The notes below the pieces were generated by a model. The model had not been told where the DNA came from. It was given only the letters and a program-made list of their open reading frames with translations, and made no database searches. The position numbers and the translations under genes were made by a program. Source: Lachnospiraceae bacterium (GTDB lineage: Bacteria > Bacillota > Clostridia > Lachnospirales > Lachnospiraceae). Taken from it: 64,000 nt of DNA. Below are positions 51,494 through 59,146 of this stretch, in pieces. Location: contig JAUNGI010000011.1 of NCBI GenBank assembly GCA_030524525.1, positions 1 through 64,000 on the forward strand, in the 5' to 3' direction. The stretch's first letter is position 1. Each line of letters starts with the position of its first letter.

Positions 51494-53071
51494 ATGAACC
51501 GACTGCCATACAAAAAGACCATATATTTCCTGCTTTCGCTCGCCCTTTGGCTTCTGCTTTGGGAGCTGGCGGCTGTCCGTATGGACGAGCCGATCTTCCT
51601 GCCGCGCCCGTGGAGCGTGTTGGAGGCGGCGGGGCGGATCGTGCGGAGCGAAGCCTTTGGAACGGTGCTGTCCGGAAGTCTTCTGCGCATTGCCGCAGGC
51701 TTTGTTTTGGGGACGGCGGCAGGCGTTCTCTGCGCCGCGCTTTCCAGCCGCAGCGAGCTTCTGGCGGCGCTTCTGCGCCCGCCGCTCAAGCTGATAAAAA
51801 CCGTTCCGGTCGCCTCCTTTGTTATCTTGCTGCTGCTGTGGGTGGACGCGTCGGAGCTGTCCATGGTCATTTCCCTTTTGATCGTCATTCCCATCGTATT
51901 TGAGAACGTGAGCAAGGGGATCGGGGAGATCGACCCCCAAATGCGCGAAGCGGCATATGTATTTCACTGGAAACCGCTTCAACGGCTTCGCTATCTTGTT
52001 CTGCCTGCGGCAGCGCCTTATTTTCTTGCGGCGTGCCGCGCGGGGCTTGGCATGTGCTGGAAGGCGGGCGTGGCGGCGGAGATCATCGGACATGCCCGGA
52101 ATTCCATCGGCATTCAGTTGTATAACGCAAAGCTGACGCTCGATACGGAGGCGTTGTTTGCGTGGACGCTGCTTCTGCTCTTGGCAAGCGCCGTCTTTGC
52201 ATACGGAACGCTTACCCTGCTGCGTTTCTTCGAGCTGTGTCTGGTCGATCCCACCGAAAGGTATGATAAGCGGCGGGCAGTCGCCCGGATCTTAGGCATG
52301 CCGACTGCCGCAGGATCGCTTGTTTCCCGCGGAGAATCCGCCGCAGAAGCGCAGTCTGTCCCCGTTGAGCATTCCGTCAGCGGAAAGCAGCCTGTCCCCC
52401 AGCCGCCTGTCCCCGGTACGGCGGCAGCCTCCGTCTCTGCGATCACCAAAAGCTATTACGGAAGGATCGTTGTGCCGCCGGTCAGCGCCGAATTCGCCGT
52501 GGGAACGATCACGATTCTGCAAGGGCCTTCGGGCTGCGGGAAGACGACGCTGCTGCGGCTGCTTTTGGGGCTCGAAAAGCCGGACGGCGGAAGCGTGCGG
52601 CGCGCCGAGACGGTCGGCGTTTGCTTTCAGGAGAACCGTCTCTGCGAATGGGCGTCCGCATGGAAAAACGTGAAGCTCGGAGGAACCGGGCGGAGCAGGG
52701 AGGAGATCTGCCGGGCGCTGACGGCGTGCGGCATCCGTGAGACGGAGCGTCAGCCGGTTCGCGAGTTCTCCGGGGGAATGAAGCGACGGGTGGCGCTTTT
52801 GCGCGCGCTGATGAATCCGGGCAGCCTTTGCGTGCTGGACGAACCGTTCCACGGGCTTGATGAAGAAAGAAAAGCGCAGCTTGCGGCGTGGGTAAGGCAG
52901 AAGGCGAGGGCTGCGGCGGTGGTGCTTGTAACGCACGACGCGTCGGAGATCGCGTTCTTTGCGCAGGAGAACCTTCCCATGCAGCTGCTTCGCTGGAACG
53001 AAGCAGGGGAGATTTCCGTGGAAGCAGAGTTGAATTCAGATAACAGGAACGAAAAGTGGGACAAAATATAG
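51494..53071 (+). CDS. ABC importer, SsuC-like permease fused to SsuB-like ATPase
   Basis: I chose the ATG at 51494 (AGGAG upstream) over a TTG at 51461; it gives 525 residues. The N-terminal half is a six-helix permease of the nitrate/sulfonate/taurine type (about 10-245), with the EAA-type loop PQMREAAYVFHWKPLQRLRYLVLP. The C-terminal half is an ATPase: Walker A GPSGCGKT (about 345-352), signature EFSGGM, Walker B LCVLDEP, H-loop VTHD. Between them is a Pro/Ala/Ser-rich linker (about 270-320). In most bacteria these are two genes, so fusion is unusual. The substrate-binding lipoprotein is not next to it. It probably imports a sulfonate, pyrimidine precursor (ThiXYZ-like) or similar organic molecule. 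Confidence 0.85.
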   Translation: MNRLPYKKTIYFLLSLALWLLLWELAAVRMDEPIFLPRPWSVLEAAGRIVRSEAFGTVLSGSLLRIAAGFVLGTAAGVLCAALSSRSELLAALLRPPLKLIKTVPVASFVILLLLWVDASELSMVISLLIVIPIVFENVSKGIGEIDPQMREAAYVFHWKPLQRLRYLVLPAAAPYFLAACRAGLGMCWKAGVAAEIIGHARNSIGIQLYNAKLTLDTEALFAWTLLLLLASAVFAYGTLTLLRFFELCLVDPTERYDKRRAVARILGMPTAAGSLVSRGESAAEAQSVPVEHSVSGKQPVPQPPVPGTAAASVSAITKSYYGRIVVPPVSAEFAVGTITILQGPSGCGKTTLLRLLLGLEKPDGGSVRRAETVGVCFQENRLCEWASAWKNVKLGGTGRSREEICRALTACGIRETERQPVREFSGGMKRRVALLRALMNPGSLCVLDEPFHGLDEERKAQLAAWVRQKARAAAVVLVTHDASEIAFFAQENLPMQLLRWNEAGEISVEAELNSDNRNEKWDKI

Positions 53072-53149
53072 AGAGATACACAAATAGTCAGAAAATACAG
53101 AAAGATTAGAAAAGCAGTGAAAAAACTTAGAAAAAATGCAAAAAAGTGA

Positions 53150-53178
53150 TTGACAATTCCTTTGGCATGTGGTAAAGT
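53150..53178 (+). promoter_or_regulatory. Promoter of the mini-ORF array
   Basis: TTGACA (53150-53155), a 17-bp spacer, and TAAAGT (53173-53178). Transcription would start near 53185, about 45 bp before the first motif copy. Confidence 0.7.
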
Positions 53179-53184
53179 TAAGAC

Positions 53185-53662
53185 AACAAAAAGAGAGACG
53201 ACAACAACAAACCATAGAAAAGAAAAAGAAAGGCAGGTACGGTCCAATGAAAATGTAAAGCTTTCATCGGAAACCCAAACCAGAAAAGGAAGGTACGGTC
53301 CAATGGGAAAGTAAAAACCATCTGAATCAAAACCAAAGAATCGAACATCGAACATCGAACATCGAAAAACAAATCTAAGACTTGAGATTTCAAAAAGAAC
53401 GAAAAAGGAAGGTACAGTCCAATGGGACGTTAGATTGAATAACGAACCAAAACCAGACGAAAGTATTTGATAGAGAGGTATCGTCCGATGTACACATAAA
53501 TTTAACGATCTTCATCTTATGAAAGGCAGGTACGGTCCAAAGGAAATTTAACGTGTATCACCTCAAAAAACAAATTTTCGAAAGGTAGGTACAGTCCACC
53601 GAACTCAGAATAAAGCAATAAATCAAAAATACGCAGGGAGGAGCGCTCGCTCCTCCCTTTGA
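53185..53662 (+). ncRNA. Predicted non-coding transcript with an array of Shine-Dalgarno/mini-ORF motifs
   Basis: About 480 bases of purine- and A/C-rich DNA with no long plus-strand frame, bounded by a good promoter and a GGGAGGAGCG/CGCTCCTCCC hairpin (about 53637-53658). The hairpin's T-tract is only TTT. Inside are six copies of AAAGGNAGGTACRGTCCA at intervals of 52-119 bp, all in the same direction. The ends are inferred. Confidence 0.55.
53229..53613 (+). repeat. Six-copy motif AAAGGNAGGTACRGTCCA, four with ATG-NNN-NNN-stop
   Basis: GGTAC lies at 53236, 53292, 53411, 53477 (GGTAT), 53529 and 53588. Copies 1-4 continue to ATG at 53247, 53303, 53422 and 53488, each followed by exactly two codons and a stop (AAA-ATG-TAA, GGA-AAG-TAA, GGA-CGT-TAG, TAC-ACA-TAA). 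Copy 5 has AAG at the start position but keeps TAA at the same distance. Copy 6 has CCG and a TAA one codon later. A 7-bp TCGAACA repeat sits in the wide gap between copies 2 and 3. Confidence 0.85.
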
Positions 53663-53712
53663 TCTGTCCGAAAGCTTTTCGGGAATTTCCCAAGAAAATT
53701 CCGTCGGAGCGC

Positions 53713-53741
53713 TTGACATCTGGGGCTGTGGATGCTAATAT
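53713..53741 (+). promoter_or_regulatory. Promoter of mntP
   Basis: TTGACA (53713-53718), a 17-bp spacer, and TAATAT (53736-53741). Confidence 0.8.
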
Positions 53742-53777
53742 TTTTCGAAAGAAAATCCGTTGGGAAGGTTGAATTTA

Positions 53778-53816
53778 CTCGGGCACTGCATCGCTGCTCC
53801 CGGGTTTTCTTTTTCT
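53778..53816 (+). terminator. Terminator-like hairpin in the mntP leader
   Basis: CTCGGG (53778-53783) can pair with CCCGGG (53799-53804), followed by TTTTCTTTTTC, 26 bp before the mntP start. It may be an attenuator. I could not match the leader to the yybP-ykoY manganese riboswitch that often precedes mntP. Confidence 0.5.
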
Positions 53817-53841
53817 CAAAGGAGTTGTGTGCGAGGTAAAT

Positions 53842-54408
53842 ATGGGTCTGGTTGAACTTTTTCTTTTGGCTGTGGGGCTTTCCATGGATGCGTTTGCGGT
53901 CTCCGTCTGTAAGGGGCTGGCGATGGAGCGGTGCAGCCTTCGAAACGCCGCGATTTGCGGTCTCTGGTTCGGCGGCTTTCAGGCGTTGATGCCGACGATC
54001 GGCTATTTTCTGGGCTATCGCTTCCGGGAGTACATAACGGCGGTCGATCACTGGATCGCCTTTGCGCTGCTGCTGCTGATCGGCGGCAACATGGTTCGCG
54101 AGGCGGTCGGTAAGGGTGAGGACGAAGAGGCGGACGATTCGCTGGACGTGAAGACGATGCTTCTTTTGGCGATCGCAACGAGCATCGACGCGCTGGCGGT
54201 GGGCGTCACCTTCGCTTTTCTGCCCGATACGAACGTTCCGGCAGCCGTCCTCTTTATCGGAACCGTGACGTTCGCACTGTCCATGATCGGTGTGAAGGTC
54301 GGCAACGCATTTGGAAGCAAATACAAGGCGCGGGCGGAGATACTGGGCGGCGTCATTCTGATCCTGCTTGGGATCAAAATATTGGTTGAGCACTTAGGGC
54401 TTATTTAA
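53842..54408 (+). CDS. mntP: Manganese efflux pump MntP
   Basis: I chose the ATG at 53842 (GAGGT five bases upstream), giving 188 residues. Six membrane helices fit the two-repeat family plan. [14 protein letters not shown] (helix 1) and [14 protein letters not shown] (helix 4) are the paired Asp motifs that bind manganese, and [16 protein letters not shown] follows the first repeat. It exports Mn2+ across the membrane to prevent poisoning. A cytosolic acidic loop (EDEEADD) lies between the halves. It has its own promoter and a leader hairpin that may respond to metal or another signal. The kinase-like gene begins 14 bp downstream. Confidence 0.95.
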   Translation: MGLVELFLLAVGLSMDAFAVSVCKGLAMERCSLRNAAICGLWFGGFQALMPTIGYFLGYRFREYITAVDHWIAFALLLLIGGNMVREAVGKGEDEEADDSLDVKTMLLLAIATSIDALAVGVTFAFLPDTNVPAAVLFIGTVTFALSMIGVKVGNAFGSKYKARAEILGGVILILLGIKILVEHLGLI

Positions 54409-54422
54409 GAAACGGAGGACAT

Positions 54423-55181
54423 ATGCACATTACATTGACCGGAAATCTTGGCAGCGGCAAATCCACAGTCTGTAAGCTGCTGGAGCAGAAATACGGCTAT
54501 GAGATCTTTTCCACCGGAAAGATCATTCGTCAGATCGCGGATGAGCTGGGCGTTTCGGTATTGGAAATGAACGAGCTGATGAGTCGGGATCACAAGTACG
54601 ATAAAATGATCGACGAAGCGTCGGGACGGATCAGCAGGGAAAATCCGGACAAGAATATCCTGTTCGATTCCCGGCTGGCTTGGAATTTTGTGGAGCGTTC
54701 CTTTAAGGTCTTTTTATCGGTCGATCTGTCCGTGGCAGCCGAGCGGGTCTATAACGACGCCGCCAGAGGCAAGGTGGAGCGCTATGCAAGCGTTGCCGAT
54801 GCCCGCGAGCAGCTTCGGGAACGGGCGGCGAACGAGGATCGGCGCTATGAGGGGCTTTACGGCATTCACTACTTTGACTATATGAACTACGATCTGGTTC
54901 TTGACAGCAGCTATGCGCCGCCGGAGCTGGTGGCTCAGGCCTTATTTTCCGAGGCGAAGCGGGGCGCGGAGAGCGCCGAGACCGGCAGAATGCTGCTTTC
55001 GCCCAAGCGTCTGGGCTATGCTTGGACATGCCCGCTGCGGACGGAGGCGCCGTTTTATCCGGAAGCGGAGATCGTTGTCGCTCCGGAAGGGGACGGCTTC
55101 CGGATCTGCGGCGGGGAGGATATCGTCAAAAAAGCGGCTGCGGACGGTATGCCTTACGTTGCGGCGCGCCTTGCAAAGTGA
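54423..55181 (+). CDS. Cytidylate kinase-like P-loop protein with C-terminal extension
   Basis: A 252-residue protein 14 bp after mntP. GNLGSGKST (7-15) is a P-loop of the nucleoside-monophosphate kinase type, and YGYEIFSTGKIIRQIADELG follows as in the cytidylate kinase-like family (AAA, PF13189 type). DSRLAWNF and the Arg-rich RAANEDRRY lid-like stretch support a kinase. The C-terminal ~70 residues (from about 185) are extra, with IVVAPEGDGFRICGGEDI and AAADGMPYVAARL, which remind me of a ParB/Srx-like fold; this is a guess. It may phosphorylate a (deoxy)nucleotide or another small molecule. The start has GGAGG upstream. Confidence 0.7.
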   Translation: MHITLTGNLGSGKSTVCKLLEQKYGYEIFSTGKIIRQIADELGVSVLEMNELMSRDHKYDKMIDEASGRISRENPDKNILFDSRLAWNFVERSFKVFLSVDLSVAAERVYNDAARGKVERYASVADAREQLRERAANEDRRYEGLYGIHYFDYMNYDLVLDSSYAPPELVAQALFSEAKRGAESAETGRMLLSPKRLGYAWTCPLRTEAPFYPEAEIVVAPEGDGFRICGGEDIVKKAAADGMPYVAARLAK

Positions 55182-55243
55182 AAAAATAATTGATGGAAAG
55201 GACTTCTTCTGCACATACTGCACCTGAGAACAACAGGGCGGGG

Positions 55244-56335
55244 ATGGACATGAGAAGTCTTTTTGGATATGAAAAAAAACAGCTGCTGCGGGCAGCCTAT
55301 CTGGCGGGCGTGATCGGGGCGGTATATCTGGGCTTTCGGTATTTGCTGCCGCTTGTCTGGCCGTTCGTGCTGGCGTATCTGGCGGCGGGGCTTTTGCGTC
55401 CGGCAGCCGCTTTTCTTGCAAAGCGGGTAAAAATGCCGCCGGGGATCAGCAGCATTCTGACGGCGGCGGCGTTTTTTCTGCTTCTCGGAACCGGCGGCTA
55501 TTATTTGGGCAAGCTCGGCGTCCGGCAGCTGGGCGCGCTGCTTTCCAATTTGGAGGAGTATCTGCGGCTCGCCGAGGGAACGTTCTGCGGCATGTGCGAG
55601 CAGGCGGATCGGCTGCTTTCGCTGGAGCGCGGAACGGTTCTGCGGACCGTGGAAAAATGCATGGAGCAGCTGGGGGACGGCTTCGGGAGCAATATGCTTG
55701 GGAACCTGTCCGGACACGGCGCGAAAATGCTCGGTTTTCTTGGGAAGCTTGTGACCTTTCTGCTTGTGTTTTTTATCGGAACCGTGCTGATCCTGCGGGA
55801 CATGCTCTGCGAGCGGGACGCGTCGGGCTGCGGCGAATGCGAGGCGTGCGGGGGCGGCAGGCTCTGCGTCGGGCGGCTTGCCGCAAAGCTTTCCAAGGTA
55901 AAGGAGGAGCTGACGCAGGCGGGGCTTGCCTATCTGAAAACACAGGCGATCCTGCTGTGCATTATCGGCGCCATATGCAGCGTCGGCTTTTTGCTGCTCG
56001 GCAATCGCTACGCGCTTGTGGCGGGCATGGGCATCGGTCTGCTGGATGCGTTTCCCGCGCTTGGAAGCGGAATGATCCTGCTTCCGTGGGCGCTGATCCG
56101 CCTGCTTTCCGGCGACTATCGCTATGGCGTGGGGCTGCTGGTGATCTATGCCGTCTGTCAGGTCACGCGGGAGCTGCTGGAACCGAAGCTGCTGGGAAAC
56201 CGGATCGGCATTCGCCCGATCTATACGCTGCTGTCCATGTATCTGGGCTTAAAGCTGTTCGGCGTGATCGGTTTTTTGCTGGGACCGCTTGGATTGGTGC
56301 TGATTTTGGCGCTGGCGCAGCAAAATCCGTTCTGA
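55244..56335 (+). CDS. AI-2E family/YtvI-like membrane protein
   Basis: I chose the ATG at 55244 (GGCGGGG upstream), giving 363 residues; the frame is open from 55190. About eight membrane helices follow the family plan: two close helices, a soluble helical part with a cysteine cluster (about 200-225), and a C-terminal bundle with GLLDAFPALGSGMILLPWAL and EPKLLGNRIGIRPIYTLLSMYLGLKLFG, the conserved end of the AI-2E/PerM group. The group includes TqsA and the sporulation protein YtvI; the latter fits Clostridia. The substrate is unknown. The response regulator starts 15 bp later. Confidence 0.82.
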   Translation: MDMRSLFGYEKKQLLRAAYLAGVIGAVYLGFRYLLPLVWPFVLAYLAAGLLRPAAAFLAKRVKMPPGISSILTAAAFFLLLGTGGYYLGKLGVRQLGALLSNLEEYLRLAEGTFCGMCEQADRLLSLERGTVLRTVEKCMEQLGDGFGSNMLGNLSGHGAKMLGFLGKLVTFLLVFFIGTVLILRDMLCERDASGCGECEACGGGRLCVGRLAAKLSKVKEELTQAGLAYLKTQAILLCIIGAICSVGFLLLGNRYALVAGMGIGLLDAFPALGSGMILLPWALIRLLSGDYRYGVGLLVIYAVCQVTRELLEPKLLGNRIGIRPIYTLLSMYLGLKLFGVIGFLLGPLGLVLILALAQQNPF

Positions 56336-56350
56336 CGGGGGGAGATGTTT

Positions 56351-57061
56351 ATGAACAAACAGAAAATTTTGATCGTGGACGACGACAGGGATCTGTCCGG
56401 GCTGCTCTGCGACATGCTGGAGGACGAGGGCTATGAGGTGACGACGGCTCGCGATCTTGAGGAGGCGTACGCCCTCTTGGAGACGAAACAGGTGCATCTG
56501 ATCCTCTTGGACATCAACCTTCCGGACGGCACCGGCTTTGAGCTGTGCCGGGAGCTGCGGGCAAACTGTACGGTGCCGGTGCTTTTTGCGAGCGCCAGAA
56601 CCAGCGAGAACGACAAGCTCGTGGGCTTGGAGCTGGGCGGGGACGACTATCTGGAAAAGCCGTTTTCGCTGAAAATTCTGCTGGCAAAGATCCGCTCGCT
56701 GCTCCGACGGGCATACGGCTTTGAAAAGGATGCGCCGGTCCATACGCTGCAGGCCGGAGCGGACAACCTCGTCTGCATTGATACCGCAAGGCGCGAGGTG
56801 AAACGGAACGGAGAGTCGGTGCCGCTTGCCGGGCGGGAGTACGACCTGCTTTTGTATCTTGCCGAGCACAGGGGCGAGGCGCTGAAAAAGGAGACGCTTG
56901 TCAATTCGGTCTGGGGGGCGTTTTCGCAGGTGGAGCCCCAGACCCTGACGGTACATATTCGGTGGCTGAGAGAGAAGCTGGAAAAGGATCCGTCGCATCC
57001 GGTTTTTATTAAAACGGTCTGGGGCGTGGGATATTTGTTGGAGGAATCGGGGAGAGCATGA
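56351..57061 (+). CDS. OmpR-family response regulator
   Basis: I chose the second ATG (56351) because GGGGGAG lies eight bases before it; the ATG at 56345 is too close. The 236-residue product has a receiver domain with phospho-Asp54 (ILLDINLPDGTGFE), Asp9-Asp11 acid pocket (VDDD) and Lys-containing YLEKPFS, then a winged-helix DNA-binding domain with LAGREYDLLLYLAEH and a C-terminal VWGVGYLLEE. It partners with the histidine kinase whose ATG overlaps its stop. With the ABC pair downstream this is the layout of systems that sense and expel antimicrobial peptides (BceRS-AB-like), but no direct proof is visible. Confidence 0.93.
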   Translation: MNKQKILIVDDDRDLSGLLCDMLEDEGYEVTTARDLEEAYALLETKQVHLILLDINLPDGTGFELCRELRANCTVPVLFASARTSENDKLVGLELGGDDYLEKPFSLKILLAKIRSLLRRAYGFEKDAPVHTLQAGADNLVCIDTARREVKRNGESVPLAGREYDLLLYLAEHRGEALKKETLVNSVWGAFSQVEPQTLTVHIRWLREKLEKDPSHPVFIKTVWGVGYLLEESGRA

Positions 57062-58233
57062 AAAAACAGACTTCGGGAAACACCGTCAAACGAAAGCTTT
57101 TGGGCGCGGGGGCGCTCTGCCTTGTGCTGCTTACGCTTGCGTTTGCCGCCTGCCTTTCGGGTCGGCTTGCGCGGGAGCGGGAGGCGGCGAACAACGGGAA
57201 CGGAGAGCAGATCGTCCGGCTGAACGAGATCCGCAGTCTGCTGTCGGAGGACGCCGACCCGGCGGCGAGGGAACGGCTTGACGGCATGATCCGCGAGCTG
57301 CAGGCGGCGCCTGCGGCGAAAAACGAGTCCGCCGTCCGGTGGCTTACGGCGTTTTACGCGTTCTGCGTCCTGCTTCTGGCAGGAATTTTTTTCTTTGTCT
57401 ATCGCTATGTTCTGCGGCCGTTTGACCGGCTGGAGCGGTTTGCGGGCGAAATCGCCGCGGGCAATCTGGACGGGGAACTGCCGGTGGAGCGGATCGACCT
57501 GTTCGGGCAATTCACATGGGCGTTCGATCATATGCGGCGGGAGCTTCGGAAGGCGAGACGCTGCGAGGCGGAGGCGATCGAAAACAACAAGACGGTCATC
57601 GCCACGCTTTCGCACGACATCAAAACGCCCATCGCCTCCATCCGCGCCTATGCCGAGGGCTTGCAGGAGAATCTGGACCGGACGCCGGAGCGCCGGGAAC
57701 GCTACCTGCAGGTCATCCTCCGCAAATGCGACGAGGTGGCAAAAATTACGAACGATCTGTTCCTGCACTCCCTTCACGATCTGGAACGGCTGACGATCAA
57801 AAAAGAACCGGTGGTCATTCACGAGCTGCTGCGGGAGACCGTGGTTTCCATGCAGGGCGGCAGCGGGGATCTGCGGCTGCGGGAGCCGCTTTGTGAAGCG
57901 GAGCTTGCCGACGTGGATGCGGGGCGCATCGCGCAGGCGATCGAAAACCTGATCCACAACGCCAGAAAATACGCGCCCGGCTCGCCCGTCGATATCTGGA
58001 CGGAGCAGGGGCGGGGCTATGAGATCCATATCCGCGACCACGGGCAGGGCATCCCGCCGGAGGATATGCCGTTTGTGTTTGACAAATTTTACCGCGGCCA
58101 CAACTGCCAAGCGGCGGAGGGCGCGGGGCTGGGGCTGTTTATCGTCCGGTATGTGATGGAGCGGATGAACGGCGAGGTTCGGCTGTATAATCACGCGGAC
58201 GGTCTGGAGGCGGTCTTGGCGTTTGGCTCTTAA
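57058..58233 (+). CDS. Sensor histidine kinase
   Basis: A 391-residue kinase overlapping the regulator by 4 bp. Two membrane helices (about 13-35 and 94-116) flank a short outside domain of about 60 residues, then a HAMP-like segment (117-165), the phospho-His186 in LSHDIKTP, and an ATPase domain with NLIHNARKYAP (N box), DHGQGIP (G1) and GAGLGLFIVRYV (G2). The small sensor domain with no obvious ligand pocket is like that of intramembrane-sensing kinases that detect the flux of their partner transporter. It phosphorylates the regulator encoded upstream. The ABC gene begins about 107 bp later. Confidence 0.93.
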   Translation: MKKQTSGNTVKRKLLGAGALCLVLLTLAFAACLSGRLAREREAANNGNGEQIVRLNEIRSLLSEDADPAARERLDGMIRELQAAPAAKNESAVRWLTAFYAFCVLLLAGIFFFVYRYVLRPFDRLERFAGEIAAGNLDGELPVERIDLFGQFTWAFDHMRRELRKARRCEAEAIENNKTVIATLSHDIKTPIASIRAYAEGLQENLDRTPERRERYLQVILRKCDEVAKITNDLFLHSLHDLERLTIKKEPVVIHELLRETVVSMQGGSGDLRLREPLCEAELADVDAGRIAQAIENLIHNARKYAPGSPVDIWTEQGRGYEIHIRDHGQGIPPEDMPFVFDKFYRGHNCQAAEGAGLGLFIVRYVMERMNGEVRLYNHADGLEAVLAFGS

Positions 58234-58339
58234 GGATTTCTTAATCTTTTCTGCGCTATCCTATGGGCAAAGAAGGGCGCGTTTGTGCGGGGCGGGAGCC
58301 GATTCCACAAAAGCGCCGTCGGAAAAGGGAGAGGAAAAT

Positions 58340-59134
58340 ATGAGCAATTCGGAAAAAGACTGGCTTCTTCGTACGGAGGGGCTTTGCAAAAGCTTTGCCC
58401 ACGAGGGAAACCAGAACCATGTGTTGGATCGGATCGACATGTCGCTCTATGCGGGCGATTTTACCGTGGTCATGGGGTCGTCCGGCAGCGGCAAATCGAC
58501 GCTGCTCTATTGCCTGAGCGGAATGGATCGTCCTACGTCGGGCAAGGTGTTTTATCGTACCGAAAAAAAACCGGAGACGGAGCTTACGGCGCTGAAGGAA
58601 AAGGAGCTGGCTGCGTTTCGGGTCTATGAATTCGGCTTTATCTTTCAGAAAGTCCATTTGGTCGGCAACCTGACGCTTTGGGAAAACGTTCTGGTTCCCG
58701 GCTATCTGCATTCCGGACGGAGCGCCGCCGAGGTCAAGGCGTACGCCGGGAAGCTGCTTGCCGACATGGGGATCGCGGAGGCGAAGGACCGTCTGCCGTC
58801 GCAGGTCTCCGGAGGCGAGGCGCAGCGCGCCGCCATTGCCCGCGCCGTGATCAATTCCCCCGGTATCCTGTTTGCCGACGAGCCCACCGGAGCGCTGAAC
58901 CGCAGAAGCACCGAGGAGGTACTCGATCTTTTGAGCGCGCTCAATCAGGCGGGGCAGACCGTGCTGATGGTGACGCACGACGTCCGTGCGGCGCTTCGGG
59001 CGAACCGCATTCTCTATTTGGAGGACGGAAACATCGGCGGCGAGCTTTCTCTTTCGCCTTATTTGCAGGAAGAACGCCCGCTGTGCGATCGGGAGACCCA
59101 GATCCACGCATGGCTTTCGTCCATGCATTGGTAG
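58340..59134 (+). CDS. ABC transporter ATP-binding protein (LolD/MacB-like)
   Basis: I chose the ATG at 58340 (GAGAGGAAAAT upstream); an upstream frame from 58223 overlaps the kinase. The 264-residue product has Walker A GSSGSGKST (about 43-51), signature VSGGEAQR, Walker B ILFADEP, then TGALNRRSTEEV and H-loop VTHDVR. The Q-loop IFQKVHLVGNLT is typical of export ATPases beside FtsX permeases. It powers the permease encoded next, whose start is 12 bp downstream. Together with the two-component system this suggests resistance or stress-induced export. Confidence 0.92.
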   Translation: MSNSEKDWLLRTEGLCKSFAHEGNQNHVLDRIDMSLYAGDFTVVMGSSGSGKSTLLYCLSGMDRPTSGKVFYRTEKKPETELTALKEKELAAFRVYEFGFIFQKVHLVGNLTLWENVLVPGYLHSGRSAAEVKAYAGKLLADMGIAEAKDRLPSQVSGGEAQRAAIARAVINSPGILFADEPTGALNRRSTEEVLDLLSALNQAGQTVLMVTHDVRAALRANRILYLEDGNIGGELSLSPYLQEERPLCDRETQIHAWLSSMHW

Positions 59135-59146
59135 GAGGTGCCGGAA

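Noticed and set aside
52750-53393. Minus-strand frames with phenylalanine-rich repeats over the mini-ORF array
   Set aside because: Their repetition comes from the plus-strand motif array. They have no ribosome binding site, and the composition (F, L, S) is what purine-rich opposite strands give.
53229-53613. CRISPR array
   Set aside because: Repeats are short, imperfect and unevenly spaced (52-119 bp), all with a Shine-Dalgarno character, and no cas genes are in the window.
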